DNA from: Lachnospiraceae bacterium NC2008
Lineage (GTDB): Bacteria; Bacillota; Clostridia; Lachnospirales; Lachnospiraceae
Length of the DNA: 64,000 nucleotides
Direction: 5' to 3'
Assembly (NCBI GenBank): GCA_000687675.1
Contig: JHWS01000005.1
Location: 62,001-126,000, forward strand
Shown here: piece after piece, positions 17,066 through 26,813 of the stretch
Layout: each line of letters starts with the position of its first letter
Position numbering within the stretch: position 1 is the stretch's first letter
Notes under the pieces: model-generated
Seen by the model: the letters and a program-made list of their open reading frames with translations, nothing else
The model's database searches: none
Told to the model about the DNA's origin: nothing
Position numbers and translations under genes: made by a program

Positions 17066-19072
17066 ATGAGCGATAATATAGAAATGATTGGCAATATCAA
17101 ACTTGATTTAACCCACTATCCAGGGGAAGACTTCTACTGCGACGGGGCTATAGAAGATGAGATTCTTGATATTGTAAAGAATAATGATGAGTACGGCCAG
17201 ATTATTGAACATAAGAAGAACTGGCCTATTCTTTACCATTTATCGCCGCTACGAGGCAATATTGTAGAGTGGTTGCCTATATCTAAGAATGATAAGGTTC
17301 TTGAGATAGGAAGCGGCTGCGGGGCTATAACAGGCACATTATCTGCTAAGTGCGGTCAGCTTACCTGCGTGGATTTATCTAAAAAGCGTAGCTTAATTAA
17401 CGCTTATCGCAATAAAGACAGAGACAATATAACTATTAAACTTGGTAATTTTCAGGATGTAGAGCCTTCACTTGATACAGATTATGACTATATCTGTCTT
17501 ATAGGTGTATTCGAGTATGGCAAGGCTTATATTGACTCTCCTAACCCGTATGAGACATTTCTTAATATAATCAAGAAGCATCTTGCTCCAGGTGGTAGGA
17601 TTGCTATTGCTATAGAGAACAGAATGGGGCTTAAGTATCTTGCTGGCTGTCAGGAAGATCATCTTGGTACCTATTTTTCTGGTATAGAAGACTATCCAGA
17701 TGGTGGTGTGGTAAGAACATTTACCAGACCAGGTCTTGAAGATATTATGAAGAATTGCGATGTTTCTTCATATTCTTTCTATTATCCATATCCGGATTAC
17801 AAATTTATGCACACCTTATTTTCGGATAAGAGGCTCCCTAATATCGGAGAATTAACTACTAATCTTCGTAACTTTGACAGGGACCGTATCCTTCTTTTTG
17901 ATGAGAAGAATGCATTTGATAGCATAATAAGAGATGGTCAGTTCCCTTACTTTTCCAATTCATATTTTGTCCTTATTGGAGATGAACTTGATATTAATTA
18001 TGCAAAATATTCCAATGACAGAGATGAGACCTATGCCATAAGAACAGATATGGTTACAAAGGATGGTAAGCCAGGCTATAGAAAGGTAGCTCTTTCAGAA
18101 AAATCTAAAGCCCATGTTAATAAGATATATGATGATGGTCAGGCTCTTATTAAACGATATGAAGGTTCAGATTTATTGGTATGCCCTGTAGAAAAGGAAG
18201 AAGATGGTATAATTTCATTCCCTTATCTTGAAGGAGATACTCTTGAGAATAAGCTTGATAACTGTCTTGAAGCAGGGGATAAAGATAAGTTTATAGATTA
18301 TATTAAAATGTTTAATCTATATTTAACTTATAACAAAGGTGCTAATATATCGGACTACGATATGGTATTTTCTAACATATTAATCGATAATAATGACAAT
18401 TGGAAGCTTATTGACTACGAATGGTCAGAAAATTCTACTATCCCACCAGAGGATATTATGAAGAGAGCCCTCTATGTTTACAGGTTAGGTTCTGAAAAAA
18501 GAAAGAATTTTAACTTGGATGAAGTGCTTTCAAGTCTTGATATAAACAACTATGATGCAGAAAAGTTAAATCAAGATGAAATTAATTTTCAGGCGAAAGT
18601 TACAGGTGGTAGAAAGTCCCTTAGTCAGCTTCGTGATGCTATCCATTATGAAGTTCTTCCACTTACAAATGCTATTGAAAGAATCAAAAATTTGGATATA
18701 GAAAAGTTAGTTCAGATCTATCCAGAGGGAGAAAATGGATTTTCTGAGGAGACTTCTTACTTCTTAACTCCAGTAAAAAATGACAATAATAAAAATATAA
18801 TCGAGATTAAACTAAACGATACAAAGTCGGTAAGAGTCGATTTTTGCAACCTCGAATCCATGCTTGTAATAGGGGATACTTATGTAAACCAGGAAAAATA
18901 TCCTTTTAAGAAGCTGGTGACCAACGGAGTAAACCTTACTAAGAATACCTACTTATTCCCACATAAGGATCCGAATGTAATCTTCAATTTCAAGAAACCT
19001 GTATCAGGTCTTCTTACTATAGAATATGAGATAAGTAAACTTACAGAAACTATGGTAGAAAACTTCAAATAA
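17066..19072 (+). CDS. Methyltransferase-kinase fusion, WbdD-like candidate chain terminator
   Basis: 668 residues. The N-terminal class I SAM methyltransferase (about 45-235) has motif I VLEIGSGCGAITGTLS (77-92), an acidic LTCVDLSKK strand and CLIGVFEYGKAYID. A kinase-like domain follows (about 320-500): a possible N-lobe lysine in GYRKVALSEKSKAHVNKI, a hinge-like ISFPYLEGDTLENKL, a catalytic-loop-like YDMVFSNILID (about 430) and a metal-binding LIDYEW resembling the IDWE/DFG position of APH-type kinases. The last 130 residues look beta-rich. E. coli WbdD has the same methyltransferase-kinase order and ends polymannose chains with a methyl-phosphate. The neighbouring Wzm/Wzt with glycan-binding tail supports that role. 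WbdD's long coiled coil is not evident. The function is inference. Confidence 0.7.
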   Translation: MSDNIEMIGNIKLDLTHYPGEDFYCDGAIEDEILDIVKNNDEYGQIIEHKKNWPILYHLSPLRGNIVEWLPISKNDKVLEIGSGCGAITGTLSAKCGQLTCVDLSKKRSLINAYRNKDRDNITIKLGNFQDVEPSLDTDYDYICLIGVFEYGKAYIDSPNPYETFLNIIKKHLAPGGRIAIAIENRMGLKYLAGCQEDHLGTYFSGIEDYPDGGVVRTFTRPGLEDIMKNCDVSSYSFYYPYPDYKFMHTLFSDKRLPNIGELTTNLRNFDRDRILLFDEKNAFDSIIRDGQFPYFSNSYFVLIGDELDINYAKYSNDRDETYAIRTDMVTKDGKPGYRKVALSEKSKAHVNKIYDDGQALIKRYEGSDLLVCPVEKEEDGIISFPYLEGDTLENKLDNCLEAGDKDKFIDYIKMFNLYLTYNKGANISDYDMVFSNILIDNNDNWKLIDYEWSENSTIPPEDIMKRALYVYRLGSEKRKNFNLDEVLSSLDINNYDAEKLNQDEINFQAKVTGGRKSLSQLRDAIHYEVLPLTNAIERIKNLDIEKLVQIYPEGENGFSEETSYFLTPVKNDNNKNIIEIKLNDTKSVRVDFCNLESMLVIGDTYVNQEKYPFKKLVTNGVNLTKNTYLFPHKDPNVIFNFKKPVSGLLTIEYEISKLTETMVENFK

Positions 19073-19120
19073 TTTTTATCCATAGAAATAAAAGGGGCAG
19101 GTCTAAGGACCAGTAAAGAG

Positions 19121-21124
19121 ATGAGTATAAAAGAAAGTATACAAAACCATATTCATAAGAGACATCTAAAAAAGTACCAGGATCTTCTTGCCCGTCAGAA
19201 GGATTCTTACAGAACCTATCTTGAGAACTGGAATAAGAAGGTAGAGAAACAATACGAAGATGAAACTGCTGGAAGTAGTTTCTGTCTTATTAAGATGCAG
19301 GAATGCACTAAGGATATAAAGCTGGATACTATAAGCCAACCTTATATTATATTTTATAATGAAGATGGCATTATAGATAAGAAGGCATACAAGGCACTTC
19401 TTATCTATTTTGAAAAGTATAAAGAAATAAATATTTTATATTCACATGAAGACCAGGTCTATGGTAAGTCTGATGACAAGTCTAAAGTAGAAGTATCTTA
19501 TTCTAATCCATGGTTCAAACCGGAATATTCACCTAATACACTTCTTAGTTTTATGTATATGGGAAGTCTTCTTGCAGTTAGAACTGAGGCTCTTAAAGAC
19601 ATTCAACTTCTTAAAACAGGTAACTACCTCAAGAATATATATGACATGATATTAAAACTGACAGATTCATCAAAGGCAGGTCTTGTTGACCTTGTTTTAT
19701 ATCATGGCTATAAGTCTTGGGATCAGTTATATTATCCAACTGCAGGGAAGGATTACTTTGATATTAAGGATTCAGCTCTTATAAGAAGATGTATTAAGGG
19801 TCATATGGAAGCCGACAAGTATGGCTATGGTCATGTTATGGCTGATTCTATATCTGAAGATAGCCTGATAAGTATCATTATCCCATCCAAAGACCACCCA
19901 GACGTATTAAAACGCTGCGTGGAATCTATAAAGAAGCTTTCTTCTTATGCTAATTACGAGATTATCCTTATAGATAACGGAAGTAATATTAATAATAGAA
20001 CTTTATATGAAAGCCTGGCTATGCACTATGGCTTTACTTATATATATGAAGAGATGGACTTTAACTTCTCAAAGATGTGCAATATAGGAGCAGCTAAGGC
20101 TAAGGGTTCATATCTCTTATTCTTAAATGATGATATGGAAGTTATAAGCGCTGATTGGCTAGAGCGTATGCTTTCAGCTGGGGCATTACCTCAGGCTGGT
20201 GCTATAGGTGCCAAGCTTCTTTATCCAGAAACAAGTCTTATACAGCACGCAGGTATAACCAATATGTATGAGGGACCTGCCCATAAGCTTCTTAGAGAAG
20301 ATGATTCTTTAGTTTATTATGCAGGACATAACAGATTCGACTACGATATGATTGGTGTAACTGCGGCCTGCCTATTAGTAAAGAGGGATATATTTGAAGA
20401 AGTAGAGCATTTTGATGAGAATTTTAAGGTGGCATATAACGATGTAGACCTTTGCTTTAAGATTGATAAGGCCGGATATCATAACATACTTAGGAATGAT
20501 GTTATCCTTTATCACCATGAGTCTTTATCCCGTGGTGATGACAATATGGATCAAGCCAAGAAGGTTAGACTTAAGGCTGAGGGTGATGCATTGTATGACA
20601 AACATCCTGATTACTACGACTATGACCCATATTATTCTAAGCACCTGACAGGTGTAAGCGGTGAATATAACTGCTCTCTTCCTTATGAGAATAGAAATGT
20701 AGAACCGGTTTCTAAGCTTAAGAGACTCTCTATGAAGTATCCAGAAGTGGAGATTAATGAGACCCTTATCATAGGTGTGGACCACGCTATGCTTGAAAAG
20801 CACGGCTATAAGGGAATGGAACCATGTTACTTAGTTGACCTTCATGCTCATGTTCGAAATCTTGATAGCGCAGATTATACATATAGGATGATTCTTAAAT
20901 CTGATTGCAGGTGCTATGAAGTGCCTTGCACCAGAAGATTTAGACCTGATGTGGAAAAGATACTCAATAACCAGATTCATGTAGAACTTTCAGGCTTCGT
21001 AGCAAGGATACCGGTAAGGCTTCTTCCAAAAGGCCAGTATGATATATATATAGAAGCAAGGTCTATATATTCCAGACAGGTTTTAGTTAATAAGGCAAAG
21101 ATATATCTTGATTGCAATAATTAA
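19121..21124 (+). CDS. GT2 glycosyltransferase with partial N-terminal GT domain
   Basis: 667 residues. The complete GT-A domain starts near residue 248 with SLISIIIPSKDHPDVLKRC and has EIILIDNGS, LFLNDDMEV (DxD-type), IQHAGI and a catalytic-base region YNDVDLCFKI. Before it, residues 70-200 resemble only the second half of another GT2 domain (YIIFYNEDG, ILYSHEDQ, WFKPEYSPNTLLSF). The first Rossmann half is absent, so that copy is unlikely to bind donor. A beta-rich tail (560-667) follows. Likely a cytoplasmic rhamnosyl- or similar transferase elongating the exported polymer. It is the last gene of the run; 86 bp separate it from the sensor kinase. Confidence 0.8.
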   Translation: MSIKESIQNHIHKRHLKKYQDLLARQKDSYRTYLENWNKKVEKQYEDETAGSSFCLIKMQECTKDIKLDTISQPYIIFYNEDGIIDKKAYKALLIYFEKYKEINILYSHEDQVYGKSDDKSKVEVSYSNPWFKPEYSPNTLLSFMYMGSLLAVRTEALKDIQLLKTGNYLKNIYDMILKLTDSSKAGLVDLVLYHGYKSWDQLYYPTAGKDYFDIKDSALIRRCIKGHMEADKYGYGHVMADSISEDSLISIIIPSKDHPDVLKRCVESIKKLSSYANYEIILIDNGSNINNRTLYESLAMHYGFTYIYEEMDFNFSKMCNIGAAKAKGSYLLFLNDDMEVISADWLERMLSAGALPQAGAIGAKLLYPETSLIQHAGITNMYEGPAHKLLREDDSLVYYAGHNRFDYDMIGVTAACLLVKRDIFEEVEHFDENFKVAYNDVDLCFKIDKAGYHNILRNDVILYHHESLSRGDDNMDQAKKVRLKAEGDALYDKHPDYYDYDPYYSKHLTGVSGEYNCSLPYENRNVEPVSKLKRLSMKYPEVEINETLIIGVDHAMLEKHGYKGMEPCYLVDLHAHVRNLDSADYTYRMILKSDCRCYEVPCTRRFRPDVEKILNNQIHVELSGFVARIPVRLLPKGQYDIYIEARSIYSRQVLVNKAKIYLDCNN

Positions 21125-21210
21125 CGATTACTATAGGATATATAACTTTTTTGGTGTAAAATAACATATATACGGCAAGTAGCATATAGGTATTAGGGGT
21201 AGGGGTGTAT

Positions 21211-23568
21211 ATGTTATATAACGTAAGTCTTGAATGTATAGGAATATTAATTATTGTAGTGGTGTGGATATTCCATGCCATTCAGTATAAGAACAAGACG
21301 GAGCTTAACAGGTATTTTAGAAGTCTTGTTGTTGTCACTTTTTTGTCGTGCTCTCTTGATGTAGCTACAGGCTTGAGCCTAAGCTTTTCACATTTTCTCC
21401 CAGTTAATTTTAATATTGTATTAAACTGCCTTTATTTTTCTATAACCGCTATTATGACTCACTTCTTTACGGTGTATATTCGACGGGCTATAGGTACTTA
21501 TATTCATAGGTTCATTATTATCTTTAACCACGTCCTTTTAGTATTTGTTATTCTAACTGAGATACTTAACTGCTTCTATGGGTTCTACTTCTACTTCGAT
21601 GAAAACAGGTTATATACTCACGGAGACTTGTACTATACATTCTTTGTAGTGTCTTTCTACTATATTATATTTGCTACTGTAACTATTATATTAGGAAGAA
21701 AGAAAGCAAGCAGGCGGCAGGTCTTTGGCGCTGCATCCTACGTTATTCTTGATGGCGTATTCTATATTGTTCAGACTGTAGTATTTCCTAATGTTCTTTT
21801 AGTCGGACTTGGTGTGGCATTTACCATATTAATAGTTTTCCTGCTTCTTGAGACACCGGACTATTATAAACTAAATGAAACTCTTGAGGAACTGGGAAAG
21901 GCGAAAGAAGAAGCTGAGAATGCCAACAAGTCCAAGTCTGCCTTCCTTGCAAATATGTCACATGAGATAAGGACTCCAATTAATGGAATCATGGGACTTA
22001 ACGAGGCGGCTCTTCGAATCAATAAAGATCCTGATATAGAAAACTATCTTCTTGATATGCATAGCGCAGGTAAGACTCTTCTCAATCTTGTGAATGAGAT
22101 TCTTGACTTCTCGAAGATAGAAGCAGGAAAGATGGAGATTATAAAGAGTGATTATAACCTTACAGAAGTAATTCGAAGTGTATATAACATCATGGCATAT
22201 AAGGCCAAGGATAAGAATCTGGACTTCCAGGTTGAGAATGATTCTTCTATACCAAATATTCTTTACGGCGACGAAAGCAGAATCAAGCAGATAATGGTTA
22301 ATCTTATTAACAATGCCATCATATACACAGAGTGTGGCTGGGTAGTACTTAAGATTTCCATGGAACACCTTGATCCTGACAATATTAATCTTGTAATCAG
22401 CGTTGAAGATACCGGTATCGGTATATCAGAAGACAATCAGAAGCTTTTATTTGAGGCCTTCAAAAGAGTGGACACTGTTAAGAATAGGCATATCGAAGGC
22501 ACTGGTCTTGGTCTAAGGATTACAAAACAGCTTGTTACCCTTATGGGCGGCGAGATATTTGTCAGCTCTGCATACGGCAAGGGTTCTACATTCACAGCCC
22601 GTATACCACAGCGTATAGTCGACGATAGCCCTATGGGCAAGTTTAATAGCAAGGCTCAGGTTCTTGACCATGAGGAGAATGCCATGGACTTCTCTGCAAG
22701 AGATGGCAAGATACTTATAGTAGATGATGTAGATATGAATATTAAGGTCATGAAGGCTCTTCTTCGACCTGTAGGTATTCAGATAGACAGTGCCCTTTCC
22801 GGTGAGGAAGCTCTTAATAAACTGGCAAAGACTCAGTATGATATAGTCTTCCTGGATCATATGATGCCTGGTATAGATGGTATGGAGGTCTTTGACAGAC
22901 ATAAGAAGAATAACTCATCACCTAATAAGAACACACCTATTATCGTTCTTACGGCCAATGCTATAGCTGGCATGAAAGAAGAGTACTTAGGATATGGATT
23001 TGACGATTACCTTTCTAAACCGGTTGAGGAAAATAAGCTTTTTCTCACACTTAAGAAGTATCTTCCACAGGAAAAGATAGACAGACCTCTTAGTCCTGAT
23101 GAATTTATGAATAAGAGATACGACGATATAGAGGAAGATAATTCCAATACATATAAGGAAAATCAGTTACATAATAATAAGAAGAAAAGGGTTAAGGTTA
23201 GCGGCGATGAGGATGCTACAAAGGATATAAGCCTTAGAGATAAGTACGACTTCTTAGATGTAGAAACCGGCCTTAAGTTCTGTGCCGGCAAGGAAGACTT
23301 CTATGAAAAGATGATTCAGGCTTATATAAAACAAGATCTTTTAGACAAACTTAAGAAAGCTTATGAAAATAAGAGTTATGAAGAGTATAGGCTTCATGCC
23401 CACTCTCTTAAGTCTACATCTCATACAATAGGTGCTATGGAAGTATTCGACCTTGCAACTAAGATAGATGCAGCAGTTAAAGCCAAGGATCTTGCCTACG
23501 TAGACGCTAATCATGAACAGTTCGAAATGAAGTATGGAGAACTTATTTATAAATTAAAGAATATATAA
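21211..23568 (+). CDS. Hybrid sensor histidine kinase (7TM-type sensor, HisKA, HATPase, REC, HPt)
   Basis: 785 residues from ATG 21211, behind AGGGGTG; an in-frame GTG at 21205 overlaps that site and is less likely. About seven membrane helices (1-220) form the sensor. HisKA has FLANMSHEIRTPING (histidine about 251). The ATPase domain has NLINNAIIYTECGW, EDTGIGIS and GTGLGLRI. The receiver (about 500-620) has ILIVDDVDMN, the phospho-acceptor in IVFLDHMMPG and the lysine in YLSKPV. The C-terminal HPt has HAHSLKSTSHTIGA (about 730). All parts of a phosphorelay are present. The signal and target regulator are unknown. It lies between the polysaccharide cluster and a surface-protein gene. Confidence 0.9.
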   Translation: MLYNVSLECIGILIIVVVWIFHAIQYKNKTELNRYFRSLVVVTFLSCSLDVATGLSLSFSHFLPVNFNIVLNCLYFSITAIMTHFFTVYIRRAIGTYIHRFIIIFNHVLLVFVILTEILNCFYGFYFYFDENRLYTHGDLYYTFFVVSFYYIIFATVTIILGRKKASRRQVFGAASYVILDGVFYIVQTVVFPNVLLVGLGVAFTILIVFLLLETPDYYKLNETLEELGKAKEEAENANKSKSAFLANMSHEIRTPINGIMGLNEAALRINKDPDIENYLLDMHSAGKTLLNLVNEILDFSKIEAGKMEIIKSDYNLTEVIRSVYNIMAYKAKDKNLDFQVENDSSIPNILYGDESRIKQIMVNLINNAIIYTECGWVVLKISMEHLDPDNINLVISVEDTGIGISEDNQKLLFEAFKRVDTVKNRHIEGTGLGLRITKQLVTLMGGEIFVSSAYGKGSTFTARIPQRIVDDSPMGKFNSKAQVLDHEENAMDFSARDGKILIVDDVDMNIKVMKALLRPVGIQIDSALSGEEALNKLAKTQYDIVFLDHMMPGIDGMEVFDRHKKNNSSPNKNTPIIVLTANAIAGMKEEYLGYGFDDYLSKPVEENKLFLTLKKYLPQEKIDRPLSPDEFMNKRYDDIEEDNSNTYKENQLHNNKKKRVKVSGDEDATKDISLRDKYDFLDVETGLKFCAGKEDFYEKMIQAYIKQDLLDKLKKAYENKSYEEYRLHAHSLKSTSHTIGAMEVFDLATKIDAAVKAKDLAYVDANHEQFEMKYGELIYKLKNI

Positions 23569-23609
23569 TGCAAGATATATCATATAAATAATTAACGATA
23601 ATTAAGTGT

Positions 23610-23642
23610 AAAAGCTATCCAAATCAGTGGATAGCTTTTTAT
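23610..23642 (+). terminator. Rho-independent terminator after the hybrid kinase
   Basis: AAAAGCTATCC (23610-23620) and GGATAGCTTTT (23629-23639) form an 11-bp stem around an 8-nt loop, and the stem runs into a T-tract. It closes the transcription unit that ends with the sensor kinase. Confidence 0.85.
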
Positions 23643-23754
23643 ATGCTTTTAACAAAATTATAGTATTAAGAGATGTTTAGGTAAAAAAATTACGCGAATT
23701 ACTCAAATTGCAAAAAAAATACTTAAACTGTCATTTATCGTTCGTTACTCTTCC

Positions 23755-23760
23755 TATAAT
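23755..23760 (+). promoter_or_regulatory. Probable -10 box of the surface-protein gene
   Basis: A TATAAT hexamer lies 51 bp before the ATG in an AT-rich region after the terminator. No good -35 hexamer is seen at 16-18 bp, so the promoter is tentative. Confidence 0.35.
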
Positions 23761-23811
23761 AGGATTTGTAAAGTATAGATTTTTATTTGAAAGACTTTGG
23801 AGGAATTAAAA

Positions 23812-26811
23812 ATGAAAAATCAGTTAAGAAAAGCAACACTTAGAGCAGCAGCAGTTGCAATGTCAGCAACAATCGCTGCATCATCTATGCCACTTACAGC
23901 TCTTGCTAATGAAGGCAATGATGGTAACAATGATGAAGGTGTAGCTCAGACAACTCAGAAAAAATCAGCTGAAAAAGAAGTGCAGGATGCAGTAGAACCA
24001 ACTAATGATGCTGTAGAAAATGCTAATACAGAAGTTCAGAAAATTGATTTTGCAGATAATATTGCTACAAAAGAAATGAAGGATGAAGTATCTTCTGCAA
24101 AGGAAGCAACAAAAAATGCAGCTGGTAAAGAAGAAAATGTTAAATCTGATGCTAATGCTATCGTAGAAAAGAAAAGTGAAGTTGATACTGCAACAGAAAA
24201 CTTAGAAGATAAGGTAGACGAAGCTAGTGAAATTGTTACAGAGGAGAATAACAATCAGGAAACGCTTTATAATAGAATTGATGAAATTAAAGCTAAAATA
24301 GAAGGTGCAGAATATAAGGAAGACGTTCAGGCACTATATAATGAGGCTATTGCAAAAGCAAATCAGGCTGACGGTGATTTTGAAACGGCTCAGAATAATC
24401 TATCTTCAAAAATGAAAGAGTATACTTCTGCGAAGAGTGATCTTGAAGGTAAGTTAAAGGCTTATGAAACTGCAATAGGTAATGGTGTAAAAGATCTTAA
24501 AGCAATAGAGGATGAAATTGCTATAGCTCAGAATAATGTAGAAGTTTTAAAAGGTCAGGTGCAGTCAGCATCTAAGAACCTTGTTGCAAAAACTGCAGCA
24601 GAAAAATTAGCAGATAAGTACAATGATGCAAATGCTAATAAGAAGGAAGTTTTTGATGAAATTGTTAAGGACTATTATATTATTGGTAAAGATGCTAAGG
24701 CTACTAATATAGTAATAGGTGAATATGATGGTGAGCATGGGGTTTATCCAGTTTCATACACTAATGGTAAAGGTGAAAATGTAAAAATATATCTTTCTTG
24801 CACTGATAATAAAAATGATAATGGTATCACCATTGAAGAAAAGGAAATCAAGACTGTTCTTGAAAAGCCAGCAGTTGTGGAACACTATGTATATGGCGAT
24901 AATAATACAACACTTTCAGTTTCTGATTACAATAGTTTAAATGCTAAAGGTGCAATAATAGAAGTAGATGGAAAAACATATCTTGCATCTAGTGGATTAC
25001 AGGAAGTTGTAAAGGTTGGTGAAAACAACGTTACTGGAATTGAAAACAAAGCGATTAAAGTAAATGAAAATGGCATTATCGAAGTTACAGGTGATGTTAC
25101 AACTGTAGTAAAGACTGCTAATTCATTAAATGTTGAATCGAAAACTACGTATGCTGATAAGTCTTCCGCAGAGAGTGCGGCAAATGCTGAAAAGGAAAAA
25201 TATGAAAAAGATGGGTATGAGAAAGTAAATGTAGAGTATAAAGGTGAAACTCAGTATACAGCTGCAGTAGGTATTGTTGAAACGGAAACTTTTACGAAGA
25301 CTATTAAGAATTCAAATGATCACGAGTATAATGTAGGCGATATTTTAAACAAATCTAATAATAAACGTGGATTTTTGGAAGAAAGATCAAAGTATGTTCT
25401 TAGAGCTTCTAATACACCTAATTATGGTTGGGTAGATGAAGGTGGTTGGTTTTACAGTGATTGGCAATATAAAGAAGTTTCTAAAACATGGACCGTTGAT
25501 TATGCCAAAATATCAACAGATACAGTAAATCAAACAACTTGGTCTGCATTTCTTGATTTATTTAAAGAAGACAAAGATAAAGTGAGCACAAATCTACAGA
25601 ATGCTGTTAAAAATAACCTAATGGTAAACGGAGGTTTTATTGTAGATTACCAGGTTATTGATGGAAATTGGAATACTGCAACAGTATATGTTGTAAAAGG
25701 TACAAGATTTGAAGCTGTTGGAAATTCAGAAGAAGAAGCAAAGTTTAATCTTGAAGAACTACTTAAAACAAAGAATCTTTCTGGTGTAAGAACTGATATA
25801 ACAACAAAATCAGAAGTCATTGTTCCATACTCATACAAGATTACTGGCACCAAGGTAGAAACGACAACAAATACAACAAATACAGTTGTTGAATCTTCTA
25901 TTAAGCCTGTTGATGAAGTAACTCATATAGCAGCTGCAAAGGCTGAATATACTGATAAAGTAAGTACTGTTAGTACATATGATAATGGCTTCTTAGATAC
26001 TGCAGCAAAGGACGAGGCAGATAGAACAGCTAAGCAGAATTCATTAAAAGATCTCAATGATCAGTTAACAGTAGCTTCAACTGCTCTTGGTGAGGCTCAG
26101 ACAAAGGCAGGAAGTTTAAAGAAACAGATTGAGGAACTTAAGAGTAGTGCAAGCGATGTAAGTGATAAGATTGATGATTTAGAGAAAAAGAAAGCGAGTA
26201 TTTCTCTTACAGATTACAGTAGTAGAAAGACTGCAATTGATGATATAAAGAATGCTTTCGACGGTCTTAAAAACAAGTCATCAAGCAACAGCAGTAACAA
26301 CGGTAATAACAACAATAACAACAACAACACAAACAACAACCCTACTCCAGCTGTATTACCAGTAGCTCCTGTAAGACCTGTTACACCAGCTCAGCAGATT
26401 GTTGAATTAACAGAAGATCAGACACCACTTACAGCAACACCTGATACTATAACAGATGCTGCTAAGAAGCCGGGTAAGAAGGTTAAGGCAACAAATACTA
26501 AGGCTACAACAGATGACAAGGATGCTAAGGATGCAAAGAAACCTGGAAATAATAAGCCAAAGAAGGTTACACCAGAAGTAGAAGATGATACAATAGATGA
26601 GGATCTTGAAATCGTATCACTTGACGATGAAGATAAGGTACCTCTTGCTCCTGGAGTAGCAAGCAATGATTCTACTAAGGATATCATGGATGAGACATCA
26701 AGCGTTTCATGGTTATGGTTAATCATCTTAGCAGTTGCTTCAGTAGTAACATTCGGTACATATAAGGGTGTTAAGAAGCACAACGAGAATAAGGGAAAGA
26801 ATAACAGATAA
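23812..26811 (+). CDS. Large secreted coiled-coil surface protein with C-terminal membrane anchor
   Basis: 999 residues from ATG 23812, preceded by GGAGG (a TTG at 23797 overlaps that site). A signal peptide ends around SMPLTALA-NEG. Residues 40-260 and 720-810 are Ala/Lys/Glu-rich and likely coiled coil (for example ADGDFETAQNNLSSKMKEY). The middle is a beta/aromatic region with GWVDEGGWFYSDWQYKEV. An Asn-rich linker (about 825-845) and Pro/Lys/acidic low-complexity stretch lead to a final helix WLWLIILAVASVVTFG and a basic tail. There is no canonical LPXTG before the helix. I do not recognise the family. Lysine codons here are more often AAA than in the adjacent operons, which hints at a different history or expression level. 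Confidence 0.75.
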   Translation: MKNQLRKATLRAAAVAMSATIAASSMPLTALANEGNDGNNDEGVAQTTQKKSAEKEVQDAVEPTNDAVENANTEVQKIDFADNIATKEMKDEVSSAKEATKNAAGKEENVKSDANAIVEKKSEVDTATENLEDKVDEASEIVTEENNNQETLYNRIDEIKAKIEGAEYKEDVQALYNEAIAKANQADGDFETAQNNLSSKMKEYTSAKSDLEGKLKAYETAIGNGVKDLKAIEDEIAIAQNNVEVLKGQVQSASKNLVAKTAAEKLADKYNDANANKKEVFDEIVKDYYIIGKDAKATNIVIGEYDGEHGVYPVSYTNGKGENVKIYLSCTDNKNDNGITIEEKEIKTVLEKPAVVEHYVYGDNNTTLSVSDYNSLNAKGAIIEVDGKTYLASSGLQEVVKVGENNVTGIENKAIKVNENGIIEVTGDVTTVVKTANSLNVESKTTYADKSSAESAANAEKEKYEKDGYEKVNVEYKGETQYTAAVGIVETETFTKTIKNSNDHEYNVGDILNKSNNKRGFLEERSKYVLRASNTPNYGWVDEGGWFYSDWQYKEVSKTWTVDYAKISTDTVNQTTWSAFLDLFKEDKDKVSTNLQNAVKNNLMVNGGFIVDYQVIDGNWNTATVYVVKGTRFEAVGNSEEEAKFNLEELLKTKNLSGVRTDITTKSEVIVPYSYKITGTKVETTTNTTNTVVESSIKPVDEVTHIAAAKAEYTDKVSTVSTYDNGFLDTAAKDEADRTAKQNSLKDLNDQLTVASTALGEAQTKAGSLKKQIEELKSSASDVSDKIDDLEKKKASISLTDYSSRKTAIDDIKNAFDGLKNKSSSNSSNNGNNNNNNNNTNNNPTPAVLPVAPVRPVTPAQQIVELTEDQTPLTATPDTITDAAKKPGKKVKATNTKATTDDKDAKDAKKPGNNKPKKVTPEVEDDTIDEDLEIVSLDDEDKVPLAPGVASNDSTKDIMDETSSVSWLWLIILAVASVVTFGTYKGVKKHNENKGKNNR

Positions 26812-26813
26812 TT

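Noticed and set aside
26620-26700. Possible sortase signal PLAPG in the 999-residue surface protein
   Set aside because: It does not fit LPXTG or known variants and lies about 20 residues from the helix, so membrane anchoring by the C-terminal helix is the safer reading.
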